Positions 1-9,267 of a stretch of 64,000 nt of DNA are shown here, piece after piece (position 1 is the first letter of the stretch; each line of letters opens with the position of its first letter). This DNA is from Bacteroidaceae bacterium. GTDB lineage: Bacteria > Bacteroidota > Bacteroidia > Bacteroidales > Bacteroidaceae. The notes under the pieces were generated by a model. That model did no database searches. It saw only the letters and a list, made by a program, of their open reading frames with translations, and was not told the origin of the DNA. The stretch lies in the NCBI GenBank assembly GCA_017461605.1, contig JAFTXN010000003.1, positions 62,001-126,000 of the forward strand, read 5' to 3'. The position numbers and the translations under genes were made by a program.

Positions 1-1506
1 CATACCTGCGGTCGAGGCCACGGTTTTTCCGGACCACTTCACCGAAATCACTGCCAGCAGCATCACGGGCACCAACGTGATGAGCAATCCATAGGCTATC
101 CACCACAAGGCGCGGGGTTGCATCACCGTTTCCACAAAGTCGGCACCGGCAGCCAAACCGAGACAGGCCAAATACATGGAAAGCCCAAGCGAGCGCAGCA
201 TCAGGTTGGCCGAAGTCGTGGTATAGGCCACCATGTGGAAGCGAGGCCCGAAGGCTCCGATGAGTATACCCATGATAATCGGGCCTCCCGCGAGGCCGAG
301 TCGCACCGGATAGCTGATGCCCGGAAACTCGATGGGCAGACAGCCAAGCACCAGACCGAGCACGATGCCTATGAAGATGGTAACCATGTTGGGCTCATCA
401 AGATGCTTCACGGCGTTTCCCAACTCCTTGGCCACGCGCTTCAGACTTTCCTGCTCGCCCACCACAGTGACGCGGTCGCCCACACGGAGCGTTAGCTGCG
501 GAGTGGCCACGAGCTGAATGCCGGCACGCTGCACACGACTCACATTCACACCATAGCGGTTGCGCAGATGGAGGTCGCCCAGGTGCTTGCCATTGATCGA
601 CGGGCGGGTAATGAGAATGCGCTGCGACACCAGCTTGCTGTCCAAAGCATTCCAGTCGATGTTGTGCTTGTTCCAATCGGTATCGTCAATGCTTCCGAAG
701 AAGATGGTCAGTTGCTCCACAAAACGCTGCTGCGTGATGACCAGCACGCGGTCGCCCTCTTCGATAACGGTATCGGCCGTGGGAAGTATCACCTTGCCGC
801 TGCGCCAAATGCGCGACACCACAAATTTGCTTTCGTCGAAGCCTGCCACTTCGTGCAGACTGCGGTGGAACACGGCCGGATTGCGTACCTGGAAGGAGGC
901 GATGAAGGCTTCTTTCTCCTTGCTGCGATCCACCTGCGGCTTCTCGCGCCGCGCCAACCATCCCTTCATGATGATGAAAGCCAGAATCACGCCGACCATT
1001 CCCAGCGGATAGGTTACGGCACAGCTGAGTGCCGCCACCGATTCGGGCTGCCCCAGTTGTTTGAGCGTTTGCTGCGCCGCACCGAGCGCCGGTGTGTTGG
1101 TGGTGGCTCCGCAGAGCACACCCATCATGTCGGGCAAGGCGGCATGACCGGTCCAGACGGGAATGAGCGCCATCAACGTGCCGAGCAGCACCACACCCAA
1201 CGAGAGCAAGGTGAGGTCGCGCCCACCGATGCGAAACGAACTGATGAAGCCGGGACCCACCTGCAGGCCGAGCGTATAGACGAACAGCACGAGGCCGAAG
1301 CTCTCGGCATAGCCCAACATCTTAGGGTCGAGGCTCAAACCCAGACTTCCCGCCAAAATTCCGATAAAAAAGACGAAGGTAACACCCAGCGTGATACCGC
1401 GAAAACGAATCTTGCCAAGGCTCAAACCTATGGCACATATCAAACAAATGATAATCACAGCCTGAATTGCGCTGTGCGAAAGAAAAGTATCTTGCAACCA
1501 GTTCAT
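1..1506 (-). CDS. YidE/AspT-type membrane transporter with TrkA_C domains (partial, C-terminus outside window)
   Basis: The minus-strand frame opens at an ATG at 1506 and stays open for 502 codons to the window edge, so the C-terminus is missing. The translation starts MNWLQDTFLSHSAIQAVIII and has several hydrophobic segments before residue 180. A soluble middle follows, with two RCK/TrkA_C-like stretches (around VIEEGDRVLVITQQR and RVGDRVTVVGEQE), then more membrane segments. This architecture is that of the aspartate:alanine exchanger/YidE-YbjL family, usually about 550 residues, so roughly 50 residues are missing. Substrate is unknown: AspT exchanges aspartate for alanine, but most Bacteroidetes members are uncharacterised. 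The upstream region carries tandem promoter repeats. Family call is firm, substrate is not. Confidence 0.85.
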   Translation of the reverse strand, partial: MNWLQDTFLSHSAIQAVIIICLICAIGLSLGKIRFRGITLGVTFVFFIGILAGSLGLSLDPKMLGYAESFGLVLFVYTLGLQVGPGFISSFRIGGRDLTLLSLGVVLLGTLMALIPVWTGHAALPDMMGVLCGATTNTPALGAAQQTLKQLGQPESVAALSCAVTYPLGMVGVILAFIIMKGWLARREKPQVDRSKEKEAFIASFQVRNPAVFHRSLHEVAGFDESKFVVSRIWRSGKVILPTADTVIEEGDRVLVITQQRFVEQLTIFFGSIDDTDWNKHNIDWNALDSKLVSQRILITRPSINGKHLGDLHLRNRYGVNVSRVQRAGIQLVATPQLTLRVGDRVTVVGEQESLKRVAKELGNAVKHLDEPNMVTIFIGIVLGLVLGCLPIEFPGISYPVRLGLAGGPIIMGILIGAFGPRFHMVAYTTTSANLMLRSLGLSMYLACLGLAAGADFVETVMQPRALWWIAYGLLITLVPVMLLAVISVKWSGKTVASTAGM

Positions 1507-1544
1507 AATAATTCCTGCGTCGTTGCTGTTTTTCTATTTTCGGA

Positions 1545-1740
1545 CAAAGGTAATGCAAGGTGAGTGGAGAACAAAGCGAAAACGAAGTTTTCAGCTTTTT
1601 ATCCCGAGCCGAAGCTTACCTTGGCACAGACAAAGGTAATGCAAGGTGAGTGGAAAGCCAAATTTATTTGAGCTTTTCCAAGCCGCAGCCAACCTTGGGC
1701 GAAGCGAAAGCGTAGCCAAAGAATGCAAGGTGAGAGCAAA
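1545..1740 (-). promoter_or_regulatory. Three tandem ~86-bp promoter-bearing repeats upstream of the YidE-type gene
   Basis: On the minus strand the -7 motif TACCTTTG occurs at 1552-1545 and again at 1638-1631, exactly 86 bp apart. A degenerate copy lies another 86 bp upstream near 1717-1724. The proximal copy has TTTG 19 nt before its TACCTTTG, matching the Bacteroidetes -33/-7 consensus. Each copy also has the flanking CACCTTGCAT text and a GGCTCGG-type stretch. The same unit occurs upstream of four other genes in this window. Confidence 0.7.
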
Positions 1741-1812
1741 GCAAAAGAAAAACAGAGAAAAACTGCGGAGTGACCCCTTGAAATTTTTCGGACGCTTTCT
1801 GCATAAACGAGA

Positions 1813-1861
1813 AAGGCGTTTAGAAAATTCTGCAGTGCTTGCAGAATTTTCTAAACGCCTT
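1813..1861. repeat. Dispersed modular palindrome, copy A (perfect 22-bp inverted repeat)
   Basis: Bases 1813-1834 and 1840-1861 are perfect reverse complements around the 5-nt centre GTGCT. The core is AAGGCGTTTAGAAAATTC and its mirror. Seven related copies occur elsewhere in the window, all intergenic. This one lies between the purL stop and the promoter repeats of the next minus-strand gene, so it could also terminate transcription, although no clean T-run follows. Confidence 0.85.
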
Positions 1862-1935
1862 GTAGATTTTCGCTCTTTGCACGGCTGAAATTCAGCTACA
1901 CACGACGCATCTTGCAAAGAGCCTTCGTGCGTCTG

Positions 1936-4900
1936 TTATGCCTTGTGTGCTTCCACCCAGCGGCGTGCGTTGACGAAGGCTTCCATCCACGGAGTTACGT
2001 CGTCGCCCTTGCGGTCGGCCGGATAGTGCGGATTCTGCCACGGGAAGAAGGCGCGCTCGAGGTGAGGCATCATGGCGAGATGTCTGCCGTCGGGGCTGGC
2101 AATTCCGGCTACAGAGTAGCGGCTTCCGTTGGGGTTGCCGGGATATTCGTCGTAGGAGTATTTCAGCACCACGTTGTATTTGTCTTCTGCCAAGGGCAAG
2201 TCAAATTTTCCTTCACCGTGTGCCACCCAAATGCCGAGGCGGTCGCCACTGAGCGAACCGAACATCACACTGCGGTTGGCAGCCACCGTCACACCGACAA
2301 AGGCACTCTCAAACTTGTGGCTATCGTTGTGAAGCATGTGCGTGCGCTTGGTGTGTTCGGGGTTGATGAGTCCGAGTTCCACCATCAGCTGACAACCGTT
2401 GCAGACGCCGAGCGAGAGTGTGTCGGGGCGAGCATAGAAGCGGTCGAGGGCAGCCTTGGCCTTGGGGTTGAAGAGGAATGCTCCTGCCCAGCCTTTGGCC
2501 GAACCGAGCACGTCGCTGTTGGAGAAGCCGCCGCAGAACACAATCATGTTGATGTCGTCCAGCGTTTCGCGGCCGGTGATGAGGTCGGTCATCATCACGT
2601 CCTTCACATCGAAGCCGGCGAGATAGAGCGCGTAAGCCATTTCGCGCTCACCGTTGGTACCTTTCTCACGGATGATGGCGGCACGCACACCGCTCGGCGT
2701 GCGGCGCTCGGGCGTGATGCCGAGGCTCTCGAAGGTGCCCTTCCACTCGGGACGCAGATGGAATTCGAGGGGCTGCTGCTTGTAGTTCTCGAAGCGTTTC
2801 TTCGCGCAACCGTGGAAACTCTGCTTCGTGTCGAGCATGTAGGAAGTGGAGTACCATACATCGCGCAAGTGGTCGATGCCGAACTGATAGGTAGCCTCCT
2901 CTTTCTCCACCAGGATGTGGCGTTCGTCCGTGGGACGGCCCAACTTGATGTAGGCGATACCGGCTTCGTCGAGCACTTTCTTAAACTCGGCCTTCTTGCT
3001 GTCGGCCACCTGCACCACAACACCGGGATTTTCGGCGAAGAGGGCTTTCACGAGATCGGCTTTCTTGAATCCGTCGAGCGACACCTCAATACCGCCCTCG
3101 GTGTTGGCAAAACACATTTCCAACAGACAGGTGATGAGGCCGCCGGCGCTGATATCGTGACCGGCCAGCAGGAGACCGTCGCTCACGAGTTGTTGCACGG
3201 CGTTGAAGGCATCGCGGAAGTAATCGGGGTTCTGCACTTTGGGAACATCGCTGCCCACAAATCCGAGGCTTTGTGCGAAAGCCGAACCGCCGAGGCGCAA
3301 TTCGTCAAACGAGAAGTCGATGTGGTAGAAGCTGCTCTTGGGTTCGTTCACCGCAACGGGCGAAACCACCTTGCGAATGTCGCTCACTTCACCTCCCGAG
3401 CTGACAATCACGGTTCCCGGGGAGATAATCTTCTCACCGCCGGGATACTTTTGGGTCATCGACAGAGAGTCCTTACCGGTGGGTACGTTGATTTTCAGCG
3501 CACAACAGAAGTCGCTCAGCGCCTGGACGCCACGATAGAGACGGGCATCCTCGCCCTTCTGCGAGCGACAGGGCCACATCCAGTTGGCTGACAGGCTGAC
3601 ACTGTCCAAGCCCTCGGCCAGCGGTGCCCAAACGAGGTTGGTCAAACTCTCCGAAACGGCCAGTACGGAGCCGGCGGCGGGATCAGCCAAACCGGCCTGC
3701 GGAGCATGTCCGATGGCAGTGGCGATACCGGCACGGCCTCTATAATCGAGTGCCACCACGCCGCAGTCGGCCAAAGGCAGTTGCAACTCGCCCTGCGTCT
3801 GCTGGTGAGCCACCTTACCGGTCACGGAACGGTCCACCTTATTGGTGAGCCAATCCTTACATGCCACGGCTTCGAGCTGGAGCACATTGTTGACATATGT
3901 ATCTACGTGTGCCACATCGTACACCACGTCCTTATAGTTTCTCTCAACGCTTTCGTCCACCATCACCGTCTTGGGCGAGTGGCCGAACATCTGAGCCACA
4001 TCGAGGTCGAAAGGCTTGACGCCATCTCCCTGCCGGAAGGCAAAGTGTGCATCTCCTGTTGTTTCGCCCACCACATACATCGGGGCACGTTCGCGCTCGG
4101 CGATGCGACGCACGTGTTCCAAGTGTTCTTCCTGTATCAAGAGGCCCATGCGTTCCTGACTCTCATTGGCGATAATCTCCTTGGCGGAGAGCGTCGGGTC
4201 GCCCACAGGGAGCTGGGTCATATCAATGAGGCCGCCACACTCCTCCACCAGTTCGGAGAGGCAGTTCACGTGGCCGGCGCTGCCATGGTCGTGAATCGAA
4301 ACCACAGGATTGACGTCCTCTTCGCAAAGCGCACGCACCAGGTTGTTGGCACGCTTCTGCATTTCCGGGTTGGCACGTTGCACGGCGTTGAGTTCGATGC
4401 CGGAGCTGTAACGTCCCGTGTCGACGGACGACACTGAGCCACCGCCCAAACCGATGCGGTAGTTGTCGCCACCCACCATCACGACCTTGTTTCCCTTCTT
4501 GGGCTGTCCTTTCAGGCAGTCGCGTTTGGTGCCATATCCCACGCCACCGGCCAACATGATAACCTTGTCGTAGCCATACTTTTCACCGTTTTCCTGATGT
4601 TCGAAAGTGAGCACCGAACCGGTGATGAGAGGCTGACCGAATTTGTTACCGAAGTCGGAAGCACCGTTGGAGGCTTTGATAAGAATTTGCTCGGGTGTCT
4701 GATAGAGCCACTGACGCACGGGCAGGATGTCCTCCCAGTCGCGGCCACCATCCAGACGGGGATAGGAAGTCATATAGACGGCTGTTCCGGCGATGGGCCA
4801 TGAGCCTACGCCACCACCCATACGGTCGCGGATTTCGCCGCCGGTACCTGTGGATGCTCCGTTGAAGGGCTCAACTGTAGTGGGGAAGTTGTGCGTTTCG

Positions 4901-5637
4901 GCCTTCAGCGAGATGACGCTTTCGATGTCCTTGATTACGAAGTAGTCGCTGGTGGAGTGGTCTTTCGGAGCGAACTGCTCAACTACGGGACCGGCCGAGA
5001 AAGCCACGTTATCCTTGTAGGCCGAGAGTATGCGGTGCGGATTCTCCTGTGTAGTCTTCTTGATCATGGCGAAGAGCGAGGAGGGCATTTCCTCACCATC
5101 GATGATGAACGTTCCGCCAAATATCTTGTGACGGCAGTGCTCGGAGTTGATTTGTGCAAAACCGAACACTTCAGAGTCTGTAAGCTTTCGGCCGAGCTGC
5201 GCTTCCACTCCGTGCAGGTATTCGATCTCTGCGGGCGAGAGGGCCAGGCCTTCGGCTTCGTTGTAAGTCTCGAGGTCTTCAATGAACTCGATGGCTGCAG
5301 GTTGGAGGTTGATGGTGAAGATATCCTGGTCCAATCCTTCATACATACGCTGCAACATGGGGTCGTGCTCTGCCGAGCTGTCGGCTACGGGGAAATACTC
5401 CTCGATACGTGTGATGCCGTGCAGGTTCATGTTTTGCGTGATTTCAACGGCATTGGTGCTCCACGGGGTAATCATTTCGCGTCGCGGACCCACGAAGCAA
5501 CCTTCGAGCGTGGTTCCTTCCACCGGTTCGGCTTCGCCATAAAGCCAGCAAAGTTCGTTCACTTCGTCAGCGGAGAGCACATGGTCCACCTGTGTGGCGA
5601 TGATGCTCTTCTGCGGGGTTCTGAAGAATTGGATCAT
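1936..5637 (-). CDS. purL: Phosphoribosylformylglycinamidine synthase (large single-chain PurL)
   Basis: ATP- and glutamine-dependent conversion of FGAR to FGAM, step 4 of purine synthesis, in the cytoplasm. The start is set at the ATG at 5637 (MIQFFRTPQKSI), giving 1,233 residues, the usual length of the single-chain form; the frame stays open upstream for 94 more codons, but that text is repeat DNA. Visible motifs include ETHNFPTTVEPF and GTGGEIRDR in the first synthetase half, TGKDSLSM and AGHDISAGGL in the second half, and a C-terminal class I glutaminase domain with LGVCNGCQ (nucleophile near C1079) and HGEGKF. It is monocistronic, with its own promoter at 5726-5756. Very confident. Confidence 0.97.
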   Translation of the reverse strand: MIQFFRTPQKSIIATQVDHVLSADEVNELCWLYGEAEPVEGTTLEGCFVGPRREMITPWSTNAVEITQNMNLHGITRIEEYFPVADSSAEHDPMLQRMYEGLDQDIFTINLQPAAIEFIEDLETYNEAEGLALSPAEIEYLHGVEAQLGRKLTDSEVFGFAQINSEHCRHKIFGGTFIIDGEEMPSSLFAMIKKTTQENPHRILSAYKDNVAFSAGPVVEQFAPKDHSTSDYFVIKDIESVISLKAETHNFPTTVEPFNGASTGTGGEIRDRMGGGVGSWPIAGTAVYMTSYPRLDGGRDWEDILPVRQWLYQTPEQILIKASNGASDFGNKFGQPLITGSVLTFEHQENGEKYGYDKVIMLAGGVGYGTKRDCLKGQPKKGNKVVMVGGDNYRIGLGGGSVSSVDTGRYSSGIELNAVQRANPEMQKRANNLVRALCEEDVNPVVSIHDHGSAGHVNCLSELVEECGGLIDMTQLPVGDPTLSAKEIIANESQERMGLLIQEEHLEHVRRIAERERAPMYVVGETTGDAHFAFRQGDGVKPFDLDVAQMFGHSPKTVMVDESVERNYKDVVYDVAHVDTYVNNVLQLEAVACKDWLTNKVDRSVTGKVAHQQTQGELQLPLADCGVVALDYRGRAGIATAIGHAPQAGLADPAAGSVLAVSESLTNLVWAPLAEGLDSVSLSANWMWPCRSQKGEDARLYRGVQALSDFCCALKINVPTGKDSLSMTQKYPGGEKIISPGTVIVSSGGEVSDIRKVVSPVAVNEPKSSFYHIDFSFDELRLGGSAFAQSLGFVGSDVPKVQNPDYFRDAFNAVQQLVSDGLLLAGHDISAGGLITCLLEMCFANTEGGIEVSLDGFKKADLVKALFAENPGVVVQVADSKKAEFKKVLDEAGIAYIKLGRPTDERHILVEKEEATYQFGIDHLRDVWYSTSYMLDTKQSFHGCAKKRFENYKQQPLEFHLRPEWKGTFESLGITPERRTPSGVRAAIIREKGTNGEREMAYALYLAGFDVKDVMMTDLITGRETLDDINMIVFCGGFSNSDVLGSAKGWAGAFLFNPKAKAALDRFYARPDTLSLGVCNGCQLMVELGLINPEHTKRTHMLHNDSHKFESAFVGVTVAANRSVMFGSLSGDRLGIWVAHGEGKFDLPLAEDKYNVVLKYSYDEYPGNPNGSRYSVAGIASPDGRHLAMMPHLERAFFPWQNPHYPADRKGDDVTPWMEAFVNARRWVEAHKA

Positions 5638-5725
5638 ATCTTTTCTAAGGTTTTGTTTGTTTGTCTTCGGGAGTTGAATTTCGGGCCGGTCTTTTCGCTT
5701 TTTTCGACCTACTGCCCATTCTCTG

Positions 5726-5756
5726 CAAAAATACGACATTGGCACAGACAGACCAA
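5726..5756 (-). promoter_or_regulatory. Bacteroidetes-type promoter of purL
   Basis: Reading the minus strand, TTGG at 5756-5753 is followed after about 19 nt by TATTTTTG at 5733-5726, matching the -33/-7 consensus. It leaves a leader of roughly 85 nt before the purL ATG. Confidence 0.6.
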
Positions 5757-5850
5757 GTTTTAAGCCGAAAGAATTGCGCTTCCCCCAGTCAGAACAGCCC
5801 GACGGCGGTCGGCACAACACTCTCTGCTTCACGGGAAGCATTCCGCTAAA

Positions 5851-5916
5851 ATCCGGAAGCACTGCAGAATTTTCCGGAAGCACTGCAGAAAATTCTGCGG
5901 TGCTTGCAGAATTTTG
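5851..5916. repeat. Dispersed modular palindrome, copy B
   Basis: Two consecutive GGAAGCACTGCAGAA modules are followed by the mirror TGCGGTGCTTGCAGAAT. It lacks the AAGGCGTTTAG module of copy A, so the modules are used independently. Intergenic, upstream of the purL promoter. Confidence 0.75.
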
Positions 5917-6039
5917 CATCTCCGAGTGCTCTGTTTGAAGAAACTTTTCTCATCCGCTCATGAGGCTATCTCATTTGCTCATATTGGAACTTAGCAATCT
6001 GTAATCCGTAAGCTCCGGCTAAGTCCCTGAAGTGCCGGC

Positions 6040-6063
6040 ATCTCCCCTGAAAGGGGAAGAAGC
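6040..6063. repeat. 24-bp sequence repeated in inverse at 10429-10452
   Basis: The 24 bases around the hairpin CTCCCCTGAAAGGGG are found again, reverse-complemented, at 10429-10452. Both copies are intergenic. It may be a short REP-like hairpin. Confidence 0.6.
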
Positions 6064-6139
6064 CATCAGGCCGTTTCCCGATATATTTTTTCGGCGGACA
6101 CCCATAGAAAAAATCCGACAAAGGACGAGTATAAATGAC

Positions 6140-6176
6140 AAAAAAACATCCCCTCCGCGCTGAGCAAAGGGGATGT
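6140..6176 (-). terminator. Rho-independent terminator of the M16 protease gene
   Basis: ACATCCCC at 6146-6153 pairs with GGGGATGT at 6169-6176. On the minus strand the hairpin is followed by a run of seven T. It lies about 37 bp beyond the stop of the M16 gene. Confidence 0.8.
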
Positions 6177-6212
6177 GCGTAGGTATGGTTTCCGACATGC
6201 GTCGGCAGGCCA

Positions 6213-9029
6213 TCAATGGTTCTCTTCCAGGCTTTCGGGAAGCATGGTGACGGTGATGCGGTTGTGATGCTTGAGCAGCACGTTGCGAACGAAGTTTTGG
6301 ATGTCGGCCGAAGTGAGGTTGTTCACCACTTCTTCGTAACCTGTGTGTGCATCATAGCCCCAACGGGTCTGAGAGATGACAAGGCCCTGCCAATATCCGT
6401 TTTGGATTTGCTGGTTCGCATATTCCTTCAGTTCGTACTTCTTCACTTTGTCAAGCTCTTCGGCGGTGACACCACTCTTGGCGATGTCGTCGATGCCCTG
6501 CTGCATGAGCAGCAATGCCGAGTCGGCTTGTGCCGGCTTCACGGGGCAAACAATCTGCACGGCATACTCGTCGCGCACACCGGTATCAGCCTGTCCCATA
6601 GCCTGAACGGAGTAAGCCAAACCGCCATCCTCGCGAATGCTCTTCAGGTAGCGCTGTGTGAGGATCTGACCCAGTGCGTTGAGCACCACGGCATTCTTCA
6701 TGCTATAGTCGAGTTCGCCACTCCACACTTGGATGAGGTTGCCCTGCGGCACTTCCATTTCGCGCTTGAAGCGATTTTCCACGGTTCCGGTGCGGAAGTA
6801 GATTTTGTGGTTCACAAACTTCTCACGCTTCTTCTGCGCGGGGAGCGATGCGATGTAGGTCTCGGTGAATGCACGCAGAGAGTCGACATCGAAGTTTCCG
6901 GTGAAATAGAAGTCGAAGTCGCCGGCAGTTGCGAAGCGCTCGGAGTAGATGCGCTTGATGGCGGCATAGTCGGCCTCGGCAAGGTCCTCAAGCTTCAAGC
7001 CCTTGACACGCGGATGGTTGTTGTAGAGGGTGGTACGAATAGAGTCGCTGAATGCTGTCGAGGGATCCTTTTCGGCATTGGCCAACTGCGTTTTCAGCAA
7101 GTTGATGATGTTGTCGTAAGCAGCCTGGTCGTCTGCCGGTTTCTGGAAGTGCAGATAGATCAGTTCGAACAGTGTGCGCAGATCCTTCGGTGTGGAGCTA
7201 CCGGACAAGTTGTCGGTGTTCTGTCCGAGCGACACCTGCACGGAGGCCTGTTTGCCGGCGAGCTTCTTCTCCAGTTCCACAGAGCTGAAGTTACCCCATC
7301 CGGTGCTGTTCATCACGATGCCCAGCAGGGTGGCGTTCAGCAGGTCGCTCTCCGGCAGCAAGCTCTGTCCGCCAAAGCTGCGTGCAGAGAAGAGCACTTG
7401 GCTCTCGTTGAAGTCGGTCTTGCGGAAGTACACGCGTGCACCGTTGCTCAGTGTCCATTCGGTGTAACCGAAGGGAGCGGCTTTCTCCTTCTTGATTTTT
7501 CCGGCGGCAGGCACTTCGGGCACCAGCGGCTCGTTCTTCACATTGTCTACATAGGCTGTGAGTTCGGCAGCCTTGGCAGCCATCACAGCAGCCTTGAGTT
7601 CGTCGGCGGTGGGAACGCTGAAGCCTTCCTTGTCAGGATACATGGCAAGCAGCACAAAGTTGGTGTCGACACTGGCCACGCTCTGCGCAAACACCTGGTT
7701 GTAAGCCTCAACCGGCAACTGCGGAGCCAGTGCCTTGTAGAGGTTGTATTCGGTGGAGAGGTCGGGGATGGGGTCTCCCTCCAGGAAGTGACGAACATAC
7801 TGCGGAATGTAGAAGTTGTGTTTCTGCTTGTCGCGGTTGTCGTAGATGCTCTCCAGCTGACTCATAAACTCTTCGCGAGCACGTATCACCTCGGTGGCAG
7901 TGAGTCCGAAACGAGCTGCACGCTCCACCTCCTGCATCACGGCCTGCACAGCTGCGGCATCCTGTCCCTGCTTGGGCACAATCTGAATGCCGACGGCTTC
8001 CATCGTTTTGCTGACCAGATAGTCGCCATAGTAAACTCCTGCGCCGACAAAGGGGCAATCGGGTTTCTGACTCAGCTCGTTGAGGCGTGAGTTCACCACA
8101 GAAGTCATGATTCCGGTGATCAGGTTCTGAGCAAGGAACACGGGCGTGTTCTTATATTCGGCCGGCATCGGCTCGTTCTTGAACTGAATCATGATGACGG
8201 GCTGTGCCTGCTCCTTGTCCTTATCAACGATGTAGATAGCCTCGGGATTGGCGGGAACGGGATAGTGCTCGTAGGCTGCGGGGTTCTTCGGCATCTGAAT
8301 ATCGGCAAAGAGACTCTTGATTTTTGCCTCTACTGCATCCACGTCGATGTCACCCACCACGATGATACCTTGCAGGTCGGGACGATACCACTTCTCGTAG
8401 TAAGCACGCAGCGCTTCGGGCTTGAAGTTGTCGATGACGCTCATCAATCCGATGGGGAAGCGGTGACCGTAACGCGAACCCGGATAGAGGGTCGGCAGGT
8501 TGCGCTCATAGATGCGCATCGTGGCGCTCGAACGCATGCGCCATTCTTCGTGAATCACACCGCGTTCCTTGTCGATTTCCTTCGGGTCGAGGGTCAATCC
8601 GTCGGACCAGTCGCGCAGAATGAGCAGACAGCTATCGATGTTGAGGTCGCTCACCGGCACATCGTCGATGTTGTACACAGTTTCGTCGGTCGAAGTGTAA
8701 GCATTGAGGTTCACACCGAATTTCACACCGATACGCTCGCAGAACTTCACGATTCCGTTGCCGGGGAAGTGCTTGGTACCGTTGAAACACATGTGTTCGA
8801 GGAAGTGGGCCAGTCCGCGCTGTTCCTCTTCTTCCTGCACCGAACCCACCTTTTGCGCGATGTAGAAGTTCACACGCTCCTTGGGCAGTGCGTTATGACG
8901 CACATAGTAAGTGAGTCCGTTGGGCAACTTACCGTAGCGCACAGCTGTGTCCATCGGTAGCTGCTGAGCTATGGCCGGCATGCAGAAGAGCACGACCAAA
9001 AGCATGATGAGGGATTTGAAATTTTTCAT
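6213..9029 (-). CDS. Secreted M16 family zinc metalloprotease (insulinase/PqqL-like)
   Basis: A 938-residue protein with an N-terminal signal peptide (MKNFKSLIMLLVVLFCMPAIA), so periplasmic or outer-membrane associated. The inverted zinc motif HFLEH is at residues 75-79, with the conserved downstream ERGVIHEEW supplying the third ligand. The length fits a two-lobe M16 clam-shell with an active N-terminal half and an inactive C-terminal half (second half from about residue 520, FGYTEWTLSNGARVYFRK). Such enzymes degrade peptides; the natural substrate here is unknown. It stands alone, divergent from cutC, with its own promoter and terminator. Confidence 0.93.
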   Translation of the reverse strand: MKNFKSLIMLLVVLFCMPAIAQQLPMDTAVRYGKLPNGLTYYVRHNALPKERVNFYIAQKVGSVQEEEEQRGLAHFLEHMCFNGTKHFPGNGIVKFCERIGVKFGVNLNAYTSTDETVYNIDDVPVSDLNIDSCLLILRDWSDGLTLDPKEIDKERGVIHEEWRMRSSATMRIYERNLPTLYPGSRYGHRFPIGLMSVIDNFKPEALRAYYEKWYRPDLQGIIVVGDIDVDAVEAKIKSLFADIQMPKNPAAYEHYPVPANPEAIYIVDKDKEQAQPVIMIQFKNEPMPAEYKNTPVFLAQNLITGIMTSVVNSRLNELSQKPDCPFVGAGVYYGDYLVSKTMEAVGIQIVPKQGQDAAAVQAVMQEVERAARFGLTATEVIRAREEFMSQLESIYDNRDKQKHNFYIPQYVRHFLEGDPIPDLSTEYNLYKALAPQLPVEAYNQVFAQSVASVDTNFVLLAMYPDKEGFSVPTADELKAAVMAAKAAELTAYVDNVKNEPLVPEVPAAGKIKKEKAAPFGYTEWTLSNGARVYFRKTDFNESQVLFSARSFGGQSLLPESDLLNATLLGIVMNSTGWGNFSSVELEKKLAGKQASVQVSLGQNTDNLSGSSTPKDLRTLFELIYLHFQKPADDQAAYDNIINLLKTQLANAEKDPSTAFSDSIRTTLYNNHPRVKGLKLEDLAEADYAAIKRIYSERFATAGDFDFYFTGNFDVDSLRAFTETYIASLPAQKKREKFVNHKIYFRTGTVENRFKREMEVPQGNLIQVWSGELDYSMKNAVVLNALGQILTQRYLKSIREDGGLAYSVQAMGQADTGVRDEYAVQIVCPVKPAQADSALLLMQQGIDDIAKSGVTAEELDKVKKYELKEYANQQIQNGYWQGLVISQTRWGYDAHTGYEEVVNNLTSADIQNFVRNVLLKHHNRITVTMLPESLEENH

Positions 9030-9128
9030 ATCGTTATTGAATGATTTGTGTTGTCTGTCTGATTTTCGTCGCGGTTTTTGTGTGCTTTATAATATCACCA
9101 ACGTGTTTTGCACATGGGTGCACGGCTG

Positions 9129-9136
9129 CAAATGTA
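9129..9136 (-). promoter_or_regulatory. -7 box of the M16 protease promoter
   Basis: The minus strand reads TACATTTG, a perfect TAnnTTTG box, about 100 nt before the M16 start. No good -33 TTTG is seen at 19-21 nt, hence moderate confidence. Confidence 0.45.
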
Positions 9137-9209
9137 CTGTTTTTTTCTCACCGATGATTGTTTTTTGCAATTTTACGAGGCTCACAGGTGTCATTTTGCT
9201 GCTTTGGTG

Positions 9210-9217
9210 TAATTTTG
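9210..9217 (+). promoter_or_regulatory. -7 box of the cutC promoter
   Basis: TAATTTTG matches TAnnTTTG and lies 50 nt before the cutC ATG. TTTTG also occurs at 9194-9198, but too close to be the matching -33 box. Confidence 0.4.
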
Positions 9218-9267
9218 CTCACAAAGGAAACCTGTAATATTCACGTTCAACATACATCCGAAATCCT

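Noticed and set aside
1912-3591. Long plus-strand open frame opposite purL
   Set aside because: It is the antisense shadow of a strongly conserved gene; codon-position bias and motifs are all on the minus strand.
5638-5919. Upstream extension of purL by 94 codons
   Set aside because: The extension runs through the promoter and palindrome copy B; PurL family proteins start near MIQFF.
6216-8090. 624-codon plus-strand open frame opposite the M16 protease
   Set aside because: Shadow frame in GC-rich DNA; rich in His/Val/Leu and lacking any recognisable motif, while the minus strand has a signal peptide and HxxEH.
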